Positions 1 to 9,083 of a stretch of 64,000 nucleotides of DNA are shown in pieces. A program made the translations under genes and the position numbers. Numbering within the stretch: the stretch's first letter is position 1; each line of letters opens with the position of its first letter. Below the pieces are notes generated by a model. The model saw only the letters and a program-made list of their open reading frames with translations, had not been told where the DNA came from and did not search any database. This DNA comes from Peribacillus alkalitolerans. Lineage in GTDB: Bacteria > Bacillota > Bacilli > Bacillales > DSM-1321. The stretch is from contig NZ_JAAGVZ010000005.1 in assembly GCF_010882125.1 (NCBI RefSeq), positions 124,001 through 188,000 on the forward strand, read 5' to 3'.

Positions 1-465
1 TCCATTAATCATGTAATAATACATTCTATAAGACTTATGCCAAGGTAAATCACTGTCCTGATCAAACTTTTGGATTCCTGCAGAAAAATACGCTTCCTCA
101 ACCAATCTAGCACAGTTCCCATGGTCAGGGTGTCGATCGATCATATATGGGGCAAAAACTAATTTTGGCTTATAAGTCCTTATTACACGAACGATTTTTT
201 TTACAGCCTCTTCAGTCAAGTATAGCCCTCTATCTGGCAATCCTAAAGTCATTCGCTCAGTAATCCCTATTATTTCACCAGCTCTATTCGCTTCTTCTTT
301 CCTTAGGAAAACAGTTCCATTTGATGAAAGTTCCGCTTCGGTGAGATCGCAAATGACGATTTTTTTCCCCATTCTGGCGTATTTAGCGATCGTTCCACCC
401 ATCCCAATCTCGACATCATCTGCATGTGCGCCAAAACAAAGAATATCAATGCCTACCGAACTCAT
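1..465 (-). CDS. bshB1: N-acetyl-alpha-D-glucosaminyl L-malate deacetylase 1 (partial, 3' end beyond the left edge)
   Basis: Deacetylates GlcNAc-malate, the second step of bacillithiol synthesis in the cytoplasm. I translated 155 codons from the ATG at 463-465. They begin [21 protein letters not shown], giving the metal-binding AHADD motif at about residues 13-17, and carry DRHPDHGNC further on, both typical of the PIG-L/LmbE deacetylase fold. The frame is open to base 1, and the family is about 235 residues long, so roughly the last third is missing. The start overlaps the mgsA stop as ATGA, which implies translational coupling. The same order (dapB, mgsA, bshB1) is found in B. subtilis, where bshA follows. 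Bdr, the reductase for oxidised bacillithiol, is also in this window. Confidence 0.93.
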   Translation of the reverse strand, partial: MSSVGIDILCFGAHADDVEIGMGGTIAKYARMGKKIVICDLTEAELSSNGTVFLRKEEANRAGEIIGITERMTLGLPDRGLYLTEEAVKKIVRVIRTYKPKLVFAPYMIDRHPDHGNCARLVEEAYFSAGIQKFDQDSDLPWHKSYRMYYYMING

Positions 466-875
466 TTAGTTCCACCTTTATTCCTTACATTATTTCTCCA
501 GTTAAAGTCTCCTCTTGAAAGACCATGAATCAATACTTCAGCTGTTCCCATATTCGTTGCCAATGGAACAGCATACACATCACATAATCTAATGAGTGCA
601 GTAACATCAGGCTCGTGTGGCTGTGCAGTAAGCGGATCTCGGAAGAAAATAACCAAATCCATTTTATTATTCGCTACATAGGCTCCTATCTCCTGGTCAC
701 CACCAAAGGGACCTGATTGAAAGCGATGTATGTCTAGTCCTGTTGCTTCTTTTAACTTCAACCCTGTTGTACCTGTTGCAAATAATGTATGCTTCTCAAA
801 TGTACCTTTATATGCAGTTACGAAGGTAATCAAATCTTCTTTTTTTCGGTCGTGCGCTATTAATGCTATATTCAT
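462..875 (-). CDS. mgsA: Methylglyoxal synthase
   Basis: Converts dihydroxyacetone phosphate to methylglyoxal and phosphate, a bypass of lower glycolysis. The 137-residue length is normal. The N-terminus has [12 protein letters not shown] (phosphate site region), followed by [10 protein letters not shown] at about residues 56-65 and LVIFFRDP at about 74-81, which hold the catalytic aspartates of the family. The C-terminal part has ATNMGTAE. It lies 12 bp downstream of dapB with the ribosome binding site AGGGGGTC, and its stop overlaps the bshB1 start. Placement with bacillithiol synthesis makes sense because bacillithiol is used to detoxify methylglyoxal; that functional link is known for Bacillus, not shown here. 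Confidence 0.95.
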   Translation of the reverse strand: MNIALIAHDRKKEDLITFVTAYKGTFEKHTLFATGTTGLKLKEATGLDIHRFQSGPFGGDQEIGAYVANNKMDLVIFFRDPLTAQPHEPDVTALIRLCDVYAVPLATNMGTAEVLIHGLSRGDFNWRNNVRNKGGTK

Positions 876-887
876 TCACATGACCCC

Positions 888-1688
888 CTATTCAAGGATA
901 TTTTCTAAACCATATACTAGAACATCCAGCTTCATAACCTGTTCTACTGCTAGTTTAACTCCTGACATGAAAGAGGCACGATTATAGGAATCATGACGGA
1001 TCGATAGCGTTTGCCCATCTGCCCCAAACATCACTTGCTGATGTGCAATCAATCCCGGTAGCCTTACACTATGAATTCTCATGCCATCGAAATTAGCCCC
1101 CCGCGCACCAGGATGGGTCTCTTTCTCATTATGGTGACCTTGGACTTTTGTTGGTCTTATTTTTGATATCATGTCTGCTGTTTTAATGGCCGTTCCAGAT
1201 GGAGCGTCTAATTTCTGATCATGATGTAATTCAATGATTTCAACATCTTCAAAATATTTTACCGCCATTTGAGAAAACTTCATCATTAAGATAGCCCCAA
1301 CTGCAAAATTCGGTGCAATAATGCATCCTTTGCCTGTCTTTTCACATAGTTGTTCCAATTCTTGCAGGTCTTCATTCGAGAACCCAGTCGTTCCCACTAC
1401 AGGTCTTACACCATGATTTAGGGCTAATCGCGTATGGACCATTCCTGTTTCTGGTGAAGTTAAATCAATTAGAACATCGGGCTTTGTTTCAACTAGACAT
1501 TCTTCCATATCAACGAATATCGGTGCAGAGATTGAAGTAAACCCTTCTAGTTCACTTAAGTTACCAAATTCTTTTTTTCGATCAATGACCCCCACTAATT
1601 CAAATCCATCTGTTTGATGGACCATTTTAACAGCTTCTTGCCCCATTCTACCTCTTGGACCAGCAATAACGATTTTAATTGACCCCAT
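888..1688 (-). CDS. dapB: 4-hydroxy-tetrahydrodipicolinate reductase
   Basis: NAD(P)H-dependent step of the diaminopimelate/lysine pathway; the dihydrodipicolinate branch also feeds spore dipicolinic acid. The 266-residue product has the nucleotide-binding AGPRGRMGQ near residues 9-17 and the catalytic signature [15 protein letters not shown] around residues 153-167. The start is supported by GGGGGAA a few bases upstream and overlaps the end of ypjD by 14 bp, so the ypjD-dapB-mgsA-bshB1 genes form a tight unit. The length and motif order are standard. Confidence 0.96.
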   Translation of the reverse strand: MGSIKIVIAGPRGRMGQEAVKMVHQTDGFELVGVIDRKKEFGNLSELEGFTSISAPIFVDMEECLVETKPDVLIDLTSPETGMVHTRLALNHGVRPVVGTTGFSNEDLQELEQLCEKTGKGCIIAPNFAVGAILMMKFSQMAVKYFEDVEIIELHHDQKLDAPSGTAIKTADMISKIRPTKVQGHHNEKETHPGARGANFDGMRIHSVRLPGLIAHQQVMFGADGQTLSIRHDSYNRASFMSGVKLAVEQVMKLDVLVYGLENILE

Positions 1689-2028
1689 TCTGATTTCCCC
1701 CTTCTATTCGTGTCCATCTATCTTTATCACGCACATTAAATTTTTTCATAACTACATCATGTGCATCCTGTAAGTCTATTCCTAATGAATTAGCAAAACA
1801 AATTAAAACGAATAGCAAGTCTCCCATCTCTTCTTTTATTTCTTTTGCGTCTTCACTTTCTTTTTTCGGCTTTTCTCCATAATGATGATTAATTTCCCTC
1901 GCCAGTTCACCAATCTCCTCTGTCATTCTAGCAAGCATTGACAATGGGCTGAAATAACCTTCTTTGAATTGACTTATGTATTCATCCACTTCAGCTTGTA
2001 GCTGTTGCATCGTTTTTTGTTCTGACAT
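1675..2028 (-). CDS. ypjD: MazG-like nucleotide pyrophosphohydrolase
   Basis: Small all-alpha NTP pyrophosphohydrolase of the MazG/dUTPase-like superfamily, probably cleaning up non-canonical nucleotides; the substrate is not known. The 117 residues contain the metal-binding pattern [10 protein letters not shown] (about 38-47) and [21 protein letters not shown] (about 66-86), in which the two helices supply the acidic ligands. It is the first gene of the dapB unit, and its 3' end overlaps dapB. The start has AAAGGGAAAG upstream. The name follows B. subtilis ypjD by family and position. Confidence 0.85.
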   Translation of the reverse strand: MSEQKTMQQLQAEVDEYISQFKEGYFSPLSMLARMTEEIGELAREINHHYGEKPKKESEDAKEIKEEMGDLLFVLICFANSLGIDLQDAHDVVMKKFNVRDKDRWTRIEGGNQNGVN

Positions 2029-2183
2029 AGTACCACTCTTTCCCTTTATGAATAATTACGATTCAATCACTATTTCATGTTAGCTAAAACTCTTCATATT
2101 GACAAATATTTTTACTCTTCATGAATAGTGGATCATGAAGGGATGAAATATGGTGTATAGCGGAAAAATATACTAGAAACGGG

Positions 2184-2213
2184 TTGCTGATGACTCAATT
2201 CTTCCATTATAAT
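2184..2213 (+). promoter_or_regulatory. Probable sigma-A promoter of the ypjC-like gene
   Basis: TTGCTG at 2184-2189 and TATAAT at 2208-2213 are separated by 18 bp, about 70 bp upstream of the plus-strand gene that starts at 2284. The -10 box is a consensus match and the -35 box has four of six matches. Confidence 0.6.
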
Positions 2214-2283
2214 TATGAGCATTGAGCTTATCGGTTAAACCGCCAAAGCTTTTTTCTACAATAATAGAAAGTGGAGGCTATTT

Positions 2284-3156
2284 ATGTTTTTAGGACTTAA
2301 GTTTAAAAATATTTTGTTTATTTTATTTGGTGCAATGATTTTTGCCTTTGGTTTAGTGCATTTTAATATGCAAAATCATTTAGCTGAAGGTGGCTTCACT
2401 GGGATTACTCTGATTTTGTATCAATTGTTTTCCATCAAACCTTCTTATACTAACTTAATATTGAATATCCCATTGTTTCTAATAGGGTGGAAGTTCCTTG
2501 GAAGAGTTTCTTTCATCTATACCATTATTGGTACAGTTGGGTTATCTATTTGGTTATGGATATTTGAAAGATATCAAATCATCATTGACCTGGACGATGA
2601 TTTAATGCTCGTCGCATTGTTCGCAGGTGGTTTCATCGGGGTAGGATTAGGTATCATCTTCCGATATGGAGGTACTACAGGTGGGGTTGATATCATTGCC
2701 CGTTTAGCACATCGATATATTGGTTGGAGCATGGGCCGAACAATGTTCCTATTTGATGCGATTGTCATTGTTGCCTCATTGCTTACCTACTTAAATTATA
2801 AAGAAGGTATGTATACGCTAATTGCAGTATTTATCGGAGCAAGAGTGATTGACTTCATGCAGGAGGGTGCTTATTCTGCGAGAGGCGCGATGATCATCAG
2901 TGATAAAAATGATGAAATTGCCGCTAAAATTATGAAGGATTTAGAACGTGGAGTCACCGTACTAAAAGGTTATGGCTCTTTTACAAAGAATGAACGAGAA
3001 GTTCTTTATTGCGTTGTAGGAAAAAACGAAATTGTCCGTTTGAAAAATTCGATCACCTCTGTTGATCCACATGCCTTTGTATCTGTAAGCATCGTTCACG
3101 ACGTGCTTGGAGAAGGGTTTACATTAGATGAAAACAAGAATCCAATTGAACGATAA
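2284..3156 (+). CDS. ypjC: YitT-family membrane protein with C-terminal DUF2179 domain
   Basis: Polytopic membrane protein of 290 residues. The N-terminal ~200 residues hold about five or six hydrophobic segments (for example around 10-27, 50-65, 75-95, 108-128 and 158-180). The last ~70 residues form a soluble DUF2179 domain with the pattern RGVTVLKGYGSFTKNEREVLYCVV. YitT proteins are widespread in Firmicutes; some have roles in sporulation, but the transported substrate, if any, is unknown. It is one of few plus-strand genes, has its own promoter, and is closed by a hairpin at 3165-3195. The ypjC name is by position next to ypjD and by family. Confidence 0.82.
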   Translation: MFLGLKFKNILFILFGAMIFAFGLVHFNMQNHLAEGGFTGITLILYQLFSIKPSYTNLILNIPLFLIGWKFLGRVSFIYTIIGTVGLSIWLWIFERYQIIIDLDDDLMLVALFAGGFIGVGLGIIFRYGGTTGGVDIIARLAHRYIGWSMGRTMFLFDAIVIVASLLTYLNYKEGMYTLIAVFIGARVIDFMQEGAYSARGAMIISDKNDEIAAKIMKDLERGVTVLKGYGSFTKNEREVLYCVVGKNEIVRLKNSITSVDPHAFVSVSIVHDVLGEGFTLDENKNPIER

Positions 3157-3164
3157 AAAATAGG

Positions 3165-3195
3165 CACACCTGTTATCAGGTGTGTTTATTTTTTT
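3165..3195 (+). terminator. Intrinsic terminator of the ypjC-like gene
   Basis: An 8-bp stem (CACACCTG at 3165-3172, CAGGTGTG at 3177-3184) is followed by a T-rich tract, 9 bp after the stop codon. Confidence 0.85.
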
Positions 3196-3269
3196 GGCTA
3201 CTTACTTTCTCAGTCACTTCTACATTTGAAAAGAATGGCAAGATTTACTTCGGAATAAATTTTCAAAAT

Positions 3270-3311
3270 AAAAAAGCCGATTTAGGTCATCAACGACACT
3301 AATCGACTTTT
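3270..3311 (-). terminator. Intrinsic terminator of the zinc metallopeptidase gene
   Basis: On the minus strand AAGTCGATTAG pairs with CTAAATCGGCTT, followed by a T-run, immediately after the stop at 3321. Confidence 0.75.
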
Positions 3312-3320
3312 AGTATTGGT

Positions 3321-3995
3321 TTATTCGTCTCTTGTCATCCCTGTGTAAATCAGGATTAGACGTACTAATTCAAGTACTGCCACTGCTGCTGCAGCTACAT
3401 AGGTCATTGCTGCTGCATTTAAGACCTTTTTCGTTTCTCTTTCTTCATCATTACGAATGATTCCTAAGGAAACGACTTGATCCATCGCACGATTTGAAGC
3501 ATTGAATTCAACAGGGAGTGTCACAATCTGGAATACCACTGCTGCAGCCATCATGATAATGCCTAATAGGATCATCCCAGAAAGAGATGCAAAAATCCCG
3601 ATTAGGATGAAAATCCATGCAAAGTTTGAACCGATACTTGCCACTGGTACAAGCGCATGCCTGAAACGAAGGAAAGCATAGTCTTGTTGATCTTGAATGG
3701 CATGACCAACTTCATGGGCAGACACAGCAGTCGCTGCTAGAGAGTGACTATGGAAGTTATTCGAAGAAAGGCGAACCGTTTTTGAGCGTGGATCATAATG
3801 ATCACTTAAAAATCCCCTTACCTCTTCTACATGGACATGATATAAGCCATTGTCATCTAAAATCCTACGTGCTACTTGTGCACCAGTCATCCCAGTAGAG
3901 GAAGACACTTTTGAATACTTATTGTAAGCACCTCTTACCATTAGCTGTGCAACTATTGGTACTAGGATGATAATAGCAAAGTAAATAAGAAACAT
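3321..3995 (-). CDS. Putative neutral zinc metallopeptidase (Zn_peptidase_2, YugP family)
   Basis: Membrane-embedded putative zinc peptidase of 224 residues. The zinc-binding HEVGH motif lies in SAHEVGHAIQ at about residues 93-102, a gluzincin-like HExxH with an Asp/Gln-rich segment after it. Hydrophobic segments are at the N-terminus (2-20), about 118-165 (two spans) and 195-218, giving a membrane protein with the active site near the cytoplasmic face. It matches the YugP family of B. subtilis, whose substrate is unknown. In B. subtilis yugP is not next to ypjB, so its location here is a local difference. It has its own terminator at 3270-3311. Confidence 0.85.
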   Translation of the reverse strand: MFLIYFAIIILVPIVAQLMVRGAYNKYSKVSSSTGMTGAQVARRILDDNGLYHVHVEEVRGFLSDHYDPRSKTVRLSSNNFHSHSLAATAVSAHEVGHAIQDQQDYAFLRFRHALVPVASIGSNFAWIFILIGIFASLSGMILLGIIMMAAAVVFQIVTLPVEFNASNRAMDQVVSLGIIRNDEERETKKVLNAAAMTYVAAAAVAVLELVRLILIYTGMTRDE

Positions 3996-4050
3996 TGTTG
4001 CCTCCTGATAATGTATTTACTCTAATAGTAAAAAAAATCATAAAGGATTG

Positions 4051-4842
4051 TCAATTATTTAGCTCTTTATCTGATTTTTTCTCTTCTTTGTCCCCTTTGT
4101 ATTTTCTCCAGCCTACATAGGATAATGTCAAAATAATAATACTACCTGTAGAAATGATAACCCACCATAGAGATGGATCCGTTTCATCTTCTGTCATCTC
4201 GTCAAAAATCGATTCTAAATCTTTTTCTAAAGCTTCCAGTTCTTTTTGACTTGTAGAATCTGAAAACACTTGAGGTCTGTATTGTTCAATAAAACTCATC
4301 CTCGCATCAAGCTTTTGGATTTTCTCAGGTGCTACGTCCACTTTCAAACTAGGGTAGATTAGATCATATTGGTTAAGCAAACGATTGATGTAACTATAGA
4401 AGCCATCAGAATCCTTGTTCTTCATCGCAATCTTAGTCTGATTAAAAGTGCTCATGATTTGACCTTCCATTTCAGTCCATAAAGGCTGATGGTTTGAATA
4501 TACGGCATCTGTAACCAATCTTAGCTTTGTTACAGCATTTACTTTTTTATCATAAGATAAGGACTCATCCTGAACTGTGACCAAAGCTTCATTATGTGCC
4601 ACCGTAATAATACGTAATTCATCCATACTGAAGAACTTTGCTTCCACTGTCATGCTTAAAAACTGAGTTGAGAAATATTCCAATAACCTTTCAGACTCTT
4701 CATATCTTTTTACCTTTACCATCTGCAATGCTTCATCTGAAATTTCATCCAATTTTTTCAAGTCAGGAGAGGATTGAGCCAATACTGTTGAAATAGGAGC
4801 TAAAACCAGTGCTAAAACGAATAATAGGATTCTAATAACCAT
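4051..4842 (-). CDS. ypjB: Sporulation protein YpjB
   Basis: Predicted single-pass membrane protein of 263 residues. It has a signal-like N-terminus (residues 1-22, hydrophobic, with an Ala-Gln cleavage-like site), a helical extracytoplasmic domain of about 200 residues with many charged residues, and a C-terminal membrane span (about 225-245) followed by a lysine-rich cytoplasmic tail. The family is named for an effect on sporulation in B. subtilis; no biochemical activity is known. It is followed by the zinc peptidase gene after 55 bp and preceded by ypjA, the same neighbour as in B. subtilis. Confidence 0.8.
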   Translation of the reverse strand: MVIRILLFVLALVLAPISTVLAQSSPDLKKLDEISDEALQMVKVKRYEESERLLEYFSTQFLSMTVEAKFFSMDELRIITVAHNEALVTVQDESLSYDKKVNAVTKLRLVTDAVYSNHQPLWTEMEGQIMSTFNQTKIAMKNKDSDGFYSYINRLLNQYDLIYPSLKVDVAPEKIQKLDARMSFIEQYRPQVFSDSTSQKELEALEKDLESIFDEMTEDETDPSLWWVIISTGSIIILTLSYVGWRKYKGDKEEKKSDKELNN

Positions 4843-4926
4843 AATACTTGTCCCTCCTCATAGTTCTATTAAAACTTATGATTGAGAGGAAAAGTATAGA
4901 CCTATTAATTGATAGATTTTATTGAT

Positions 4927-5517
4927 TTAGTAAAAAATATTTTTCCTATCCACTTTGAATGCAGCAATGTAGCATAAGCCTATGGCTAGGATACTCAACC
5001 AGAATGTAAAATAACCGATTCCGCTCATATAATAAGCAAGATCTCCATACCATGGCATTTGACCATAAACATAATCAATCATCTCGTTATGTAAAGTGAA
5101 AATCGCTGCCACCACAATGTGCCAAGGCTTTATCCGGTAATAGGGAGCATACAGGAGACCTTGAAGTGCCATTGCAAAATGAGAAGCAATCAGCATATAG
5201 CCTGTCCAATGCAAACTACCAGTTTCTACTAAAGTGAACAGATTCATAACCACAGCCCATATTCCATATTTAAATAATGAAATTACCGCTAGCGCTTCAA
5301 ACAGGCCCCAATTTTTCCTTAATGTAAAACCTATTAAAGCGATTACAAAAAAAAGACATGCTGTAGGACTATCAGGTACAAATGGAATAAAGATCGCAGC
5401 TGTTGTTTCCAACTGTGATTTGTACCAATAATAACCGTAAAGAGTACCCAGAACATTGATTCCTAACAATAACCGGATCATATGTATATTACCAAGATAT
5501 TGATAAATCCAATTCAT
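4927..5517 (-). CDS. ypjA: DUF1405 membrane protein YpjA
   Basis: Integral membrane protein of 196 residues with about six predicted spans and many aromatic residues (Trp and Tyr at segment ends). It matches the DUF1405 family in length and in the opening MNWIYQYLGNIHMIRLLLGINVLGTLYGYYWY. The function is unknown. It lies 102 bp downstream of the qcr operon and upstream of ypjB on the same strand, as in B. subtilis, but the terminator at 5581-5607 separates it from qcrC. Confidence 0.8.
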   Translation of the reverse strand: MNWIYQYLGNIHMIRLLLGINVLGTLYGYYWYKSQLETTAAIFIPFVPDSPTACLFFVIALIGFTLRKNWGLFEALAVISLFKYGIWAVVMNLFTLVETGSLHWTGYMLIASHFAMALQGLLYAPYYRIKPWHIVVAAIFTLHNEMIDYVYGQMPWYGDLAYYMSGIGYFTFWLSILAIGLCYIAAFKVDRKNIFY

Positions 5518-5580
5518 TCAATTCCCTCACTTTTTTGCTTTACTAATTCCTACTATAAAGTATCGATCAAAGAAAAAAAA

Positions 5581-5607
5581 GAAAAAGCCGACGGAAACCG
5601 TCAGCTC
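5581..5607 (-). terminator. Terminator of the qcrABC operon
   Basis: On the minus strand GCTGACGG-TTT-CCGTCGGC is followed by a T-rich tract, directly after the qcrC stop at 5620. Confidence 0.88.
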
Positions 5608-5619
5608 TTAATATTAACT

Positions 5620-6381
5620 CTATTCAAGACCAGAAATGAAATCAGAAAGTGCTTTCAATTCATCATCAGTACCTTTAAAGACACCAGCTGGCATTGAGCC
5701 TTGACCTTCTTTGGCAATCTTAGCTATATCTTCAGGAGCCAAGCCTGTGCCAACAAGAGATGGTGCTGCTGCTCCACCAGTCAATTCAGCTCCATGACAG
5801 TTGATACAACCTTGAGCTTCATAAGCTTTATAACCAGGGTCCTCTTTATCAAATTCAGCACCCTTAACAATTTGTCCTTGAGCTTTAGCTGCTTCCCAGT
5901 CATGGTGAGCAACAGATTCCCAAGTCAAATAAATAGTACCTGCTAAAGCTAAAAGCATCATACCAACTGCGATTGGACGCTTAGTTGGACGACGGTGTGG
6001 TCCTTTATCGATGAAAGGAGCCAATAATAATGCACCAAAAGCAAGACCTGGCATAACTATTGCACCAATTGTATTATACGGACCAGAAGCATAAGTATAT
6101 TTCAGTAATTGGTATAAGAATAAGAAATACCAGTCCGGCAAAGGAATATAGCCAGTATCAGTAGGATCAGCTATTCTCTCAAGTGGAGACGGGTGAGCTA
6201 CTGTCAAACATAAATAACCTACAAGGAAAACAGCACCAACCATCCATTCCTTTAATAGGAAGTTAGGCCAGAATGCTTCTGTTTTACCTGGATATTCCGA
6301 ATAGTCTTTCGGAATATTAGGCTTGCGTCCAGCAGGAACACGGGAGTCTCCTACGAACTTCATACCTTTTCCACGATGCAT
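5620..6381 (-). CDS. qcrC: Menaquinol:cytochrome c reductase, cytochrome b/c subunit
   Basis: Subunit of the Bacillus-type bc complex that passes electrons from menaquinol toward cytochrome c oxidase. The N-terminal part corresponds to subunit IV of cytochrome b6f (three membrane spans, about residues 48-65, 85-140 and 155-170, with the PDWYFLFLYQLLKY motif of the quinol site). It is fused to a C-terminal cytochrome c domain with one haem motif, CINCH, at about residues 192-196, and a methionine ligand candidate in GSMPAGVF. The 253-residue length fits QcrC. It lies 53 bp after qcrB, with a terminator downstream. In B. subtilis this operon is repressed early by AbrB and activated late; no such site was identified here. 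Confidence 0.96.
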   Translation of the reverse strand: MHRGKGMKFVGDSRVPAGRKPNIPKDYSEYPGKTEAFWPNFLLKEWMVGAVFLVGYLCLTVAHPSPLERIADPTDTGYIPLPDWYFLFLYQLLKYTYASGPYNTIGAIVMPGLAFGALLLAPFIDKGPHRRPTKRPIAVGMMLLALAGTIYLTWESVAHHDWEAAKAQGQIVKGAEFDKEDPGYKAYEAQGCINCHGAELTGGAAAPSLVGTGLAPEDIAKIAKEGQGSMPAGVFKGTDDELKALSDFISGLE

Positions 6382-6434
6382 CGAGCAATCCCCCTCCTTT
6401 TTTAAAAGGTGAAATAATGTTCAAAAATTGTTTC

Positions 6435-7109
6435 TTATAGCGGTCCAGAGATACCTTGCTTACGAATCATCATAAAGTGAGCTGCCATTAATCCGAATAA
6501 AGCAGCAGGTAAGAAGAATACGTGAATCGCAAAGAAACGTGTCAATGTTTGGGCACCAACGATATGTGGATCACCCGCTAATAATGTCTTGACTGCTCCA
6601 CCGATGAATGGAACAGATTCAGCAATTTGAAGACCTACTTTAGTCGCAAATAGCGCTTTCATATCCCATGGTAATAAGTAACCAGTGAAACCTAGTCCAA
6701 GCATTACGAAGAAAATTAATACCCCAACAACCCAGTTAAGTTCACGAGGTTTTTTGTAAGCACCTTGGAAGAACACACGTAAAGTATGTAGGAACATCAT
6801 TACAATTACTAAGCTAGCTCCCCAGTGATGCATACCACGAACAATTTGTCCAAATGCAACTTGATTTTGTAAATAATAAACGGATTCCCAAGCGTTCTTA
6901 ATATCAGGTACATAGTACATTGTCAAGAACATACCAGATAGAACTTGAATTACAGTAACAAAGAATGTCAACCCACCGAAGCAATATACAAATGCTGAGA
7001 AATGGTGTGCAGGGTTAACATGCTCAGGTACTTCATGGTCAGCAATATCTCGCCACAAAGGCGTAATATCTAATCGCTCGTCAACCCAATCATAAATCTT
7101 GTTTAACAA
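6435..7109 (-). CDS. qcrB: Menaquinol:cytochrome c reductase cytochrome b subunit
   Basis: Cytochrome b6-type subunit of 224 residues with four transmembrane helices and the bis-histidine haem ligands. The segments MHHWGASLVIVMMFLHTLRVF (about 94-114) and RFFAIHVFFLPAALF (about 191-205) supply His residues, and PWDMKALFATKVG lies near the quinol site. The unusual covalent haem ci cysteine of the b6 family may be the Cys in VYCFGGLTFF near residue 43. The gene starts 3 bp after the qcrA stop and is part of qcrABC. Length and motifs are standard. Confidence 0.96.
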   Translation of the reverse strand: MLNKIYDWVDERLDITPLWRDIADHEVPEHVNPAHHFSAFVYCFGGLTFFVTVIQVLSGMFLTMYYVPDIKNAWESVYYLQNQVAFGQIVRGMHHWGASLVIVMMFLHTLRVFFQGAYKKPRELNWVVGVLIFFVMLGLGFTGYLLPWDMKALFATKVGLQIAESVPFIGGAVKTLLAGDPHIVGAQTLTRFFAIHVFFLPAALFGLMAAHFMMIRKQGISGPL

Positions 7110-7112
7110 TTA

Positions 7113-7616
7113 TTACGCCCCCTTCTGTGGCTTTACAGCTCCAAGATATAAAATTCCATCTTTTTCAGTATGTTCATATCGGTCCAAAGGCCCAAGTGGC
7201 GGTGTGCCAGGAACATTTGTACCATCTTTTTCATACATTCCATAGTGACATGGACAGAAGAATTTGTTTGGATTACTTTTGTCTGCATTCCAGTCAACCG
7301 TACAGCCTAAATGTTTACATACTGGAGATAAAGCGATAATATTATTACCATCTTTGTAAACCCAAGCAGTTCTAGTTTCTTCTGACTTGTACCATGCATC
7401 GATTACTTCAACTGTAAAGTCCACACGTTGTGGTTCTTCAGTCACATCACTGATTTTTAATTTAGTAGCAATGTAGTCAGCTTTACCGCCTGCCTTTAAA
7501 ACAGGATCAACAGCAAATCTAAGCATAGGCATTAACATACCTGCAGCCATGAAGCCCCCTACACCTGTTAATGTGTAGTTCAGGAATTGACGTCTTGATA
7601 CTCGATGTTTGCTCAT
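7113..7616 (-). CDS. qcrA: Menaquinol:cytochrome c reductase Rieske iron-sulfur subunit
   Basis: Carries the [2Fe-2S] cluster of the bc complex. The 167 residues begin with a twin-arginine-like sequence (SRRQFLNYTLTGVGGFMAAGM, residues about 7-27), which acts as an uncleaved membrane anchor. The cluster ligands are in CKHLGC and CPCHYG (about residues 108-130). It is the first gene of the operon, with the SD GGGGGGAAAAAT upstream of the ATG at 7616 and a good sigma-A promoter at 7690-7718. Family, length and operon order agree. Confidence 0.96.
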   Translation of the reverse strand: MSKHRVSRRQFLNYTLTGVGGFMAAGMLMPMLRFAVDPVLKAGGKADYIATKLKISDVTEEPQRVDFTVEVIDAWYKSEETRTAWVYKDGNNIIALSPVCKHLGCTVDWNADKSNPNKFFCPCHYGMYEKDGTNVPGTPPLGPLDRYEHTEKDGILYLGAVKPQKGA

Positions 7617-7689
7617 ATTTTTCCCCCCTCTATCGCTAAGCTGAGTCCAACGGACATTAATAGTTACACTACAAAACTAAGACATTACA

Positions 7690-7718
7690 ATGATATATCA
7701 ATATGTCCAACAGGTCAA
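7690..7718 (-). promoter_or_regulatory. Probable sigma-A promoter of qcrABC
   Basis: On the minus strand TTGACC (7713-7718) and TATCAT (7690-7695) are separated by exactly 17 bp, about 75 bp upstream of the qcrA start. Confidence 0.65.
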
Positions 7719-7884
7719 TAATCTGATAAGTAGAAAAGATGGCAACTATGTGACCATGAAAGCGATTGATAATCACTCTCATTCCTATTGAATGAAAGGA
7801 CCCAAACAATTGCTAATCGTTGATCTGTGATCATCAGAAATTAGATTTAGTTTTATAGTGATATACCATTATTGACCTTTGAAA

Positions 7885-8346
7885 TTATTGTCGCCATTTT
7901 TGGATAAAAATATGTAACAATTGCCTTACTTGGTCCTCCATCATGGAGCGCTTGTATTTATCTTCTACATGTTCCATAGGAATATAAGGTGACCAAATTA
8001 ATGTACCCTTGATCTCAGGCTCAATCTGTTTCCAATCAGGGTCGGAAGTAATGAAAAATACATGTTTTACGCCATCTACAGATAATTTGCTTGTCCATTC
8101 GTTAATATACTCGATTTTTTTTTCTTTTTGCCAATCTGGGAAATATGTCGCTGCAGGAAATAAAAATAATCTTCCTTTAAATTGTCTTTCGATTTCATTG
8201 GTAAGAATAGTATTAAATTCATGCATGGAAGCAAATTGCTTCATTTGAGCCCCAAAGGACAATGGGCTCAATGGAATTAACACAGTATCTACATATTCCT
8301 TTGATTGAGAGTATAAATCTACATCTTGAGCGATCCACTTCATCAA
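7885..8346 (-). CDS. ypiF: DUF2487 protein YpiF
   Basis: Small soluble protein of 153 residues matching the DUF2487 family (opening MMKWIAQDVDLYSQSKEYVDTVLIPLSP). No catalytic motif or membrane span is visible. In B. subtilis ypiF also lies between qcrA and ypiB; the function is unknown. It is separated from qcrA by 268 bp that include the qcrA promoter and from ypiB by a terminator, so it may be transcribed alone. Confidence 0.8.
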   Translation of the reverse strand: MMKWIAQDVDLYSQSKEYVDTVLIPLSPLSFGAQMKQFASMHEFNTILTNEIERQFKGRLFLFPAATYFPDWQKEKKIEYINEWTSKLSVDGVKHVFFITSDPDWKQIEPEIKGTLIWSPYIPMEHVEDKYKRSMMEDQVRQLLHIFIQKWRQ

Positions 8347-8471
8347 CTACACCTCATTTTGGATGGTTCCATTATTATTGATAAACATAAACATCAGAAT
8401 ACATTGTAACAAATCATGCTTTATAACACATCCCAAATCTAAAAATGCAATAAACTTTATGAAATTAGCCT

Positions 8472-8506
8472 AAAAAAAGAAAAACCATGCGATTTCCGCA
8501 TGGTTT
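8472..8506 (-). terminator. Terminator after ypiB
   Basis: A stem of AAACCATGCG and CGCATGGTTT with a 5-base loop is followed on the minus strand by a long T-run. It overlaps the last codons of ypiB (stop at 8505). Confidence 0.85.
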
Positions 8507-9044
8507 ATAAATAGTTATTTAACTGAGAAGTCAGTTTCTTAAATGATTCTTCATCTTGCTCATCTAACGCCTTATCGATCAATTCCAGCAGTTTTTCACG
8601 TTGATAATTAACTAATGATGTTTCAAGGAATTGTTCAGCGAGCAGTTTATCTTTTTCATTCGCCTTAGAGATCTTCGGTTTGTATGGGTTTTCTTCTAAA
8701 ACACCAGCATATTGATGGGATGCATAGGAAGAACGGAAATTTAATTGAATATAAATCTCTTCTTCCCGGTTTAAACGGATGTCATGAAAGGATTTTTCTG
8801 CATCAGTAGTCATGATGTTCGATTTGTAGAAACGAAAAGGAGCTTCCTCAACACAATGGGTTGACATGATTAAACCTCTTGGACAATATTGTGCCTGCTC
8901 GACAAAATGGACCTTATTCATTAGTTGGTCATGGCTCATTAAGTAATTTAGGATCCACACACATTCTCTTCGTTTCAACTGGTAGTGGTTTAAAAACCAT
9001 CTGATGAATTCCTTTTTCTCGTTTACAGAAACAGGGGCTGTCAT
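8505..9044 (-). CDS. ypiB: UPF0302 protein YpiB (ReoY-type)
   Basis: Soluble 179-residue protein of family UPF0302. Homologues in Listeria (ReoY) are needed for ClpCP-dependent turnover of MurA, and thereby control the first step of peptidoglycan synthesis; the same role is likely but not shown here. The sequence has the family regions [29 protein letters not shown] (N-terminal) and [21 protein letters not shown] (centre). It follows the TPR protein ypiA after 39 bp on the same strand, a conserved pairing, and ends in a strong terminator. Confidence 0.85.
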   Translation of the reverse strand: MTAPVSVNEKKEFIRWFLNHYQLKRRECVWILNYLMSHDQLMNKVHFVEQAQYCPRGLIMSTHCVEEAPFRFYKSNIMTTDAEKSFHDIRLNREEEIYIQLNFRSSYASHQYAGVLEENPYKPKISKANEKDKLLAEQFLETSLVNYQREKLLELIDKALDEQDEESFKKLTSQLNNYL

Positions 9045-9083
9045 GGTAAATTCCCTCCCTTGTCCTTATTAATTCTTTACCAC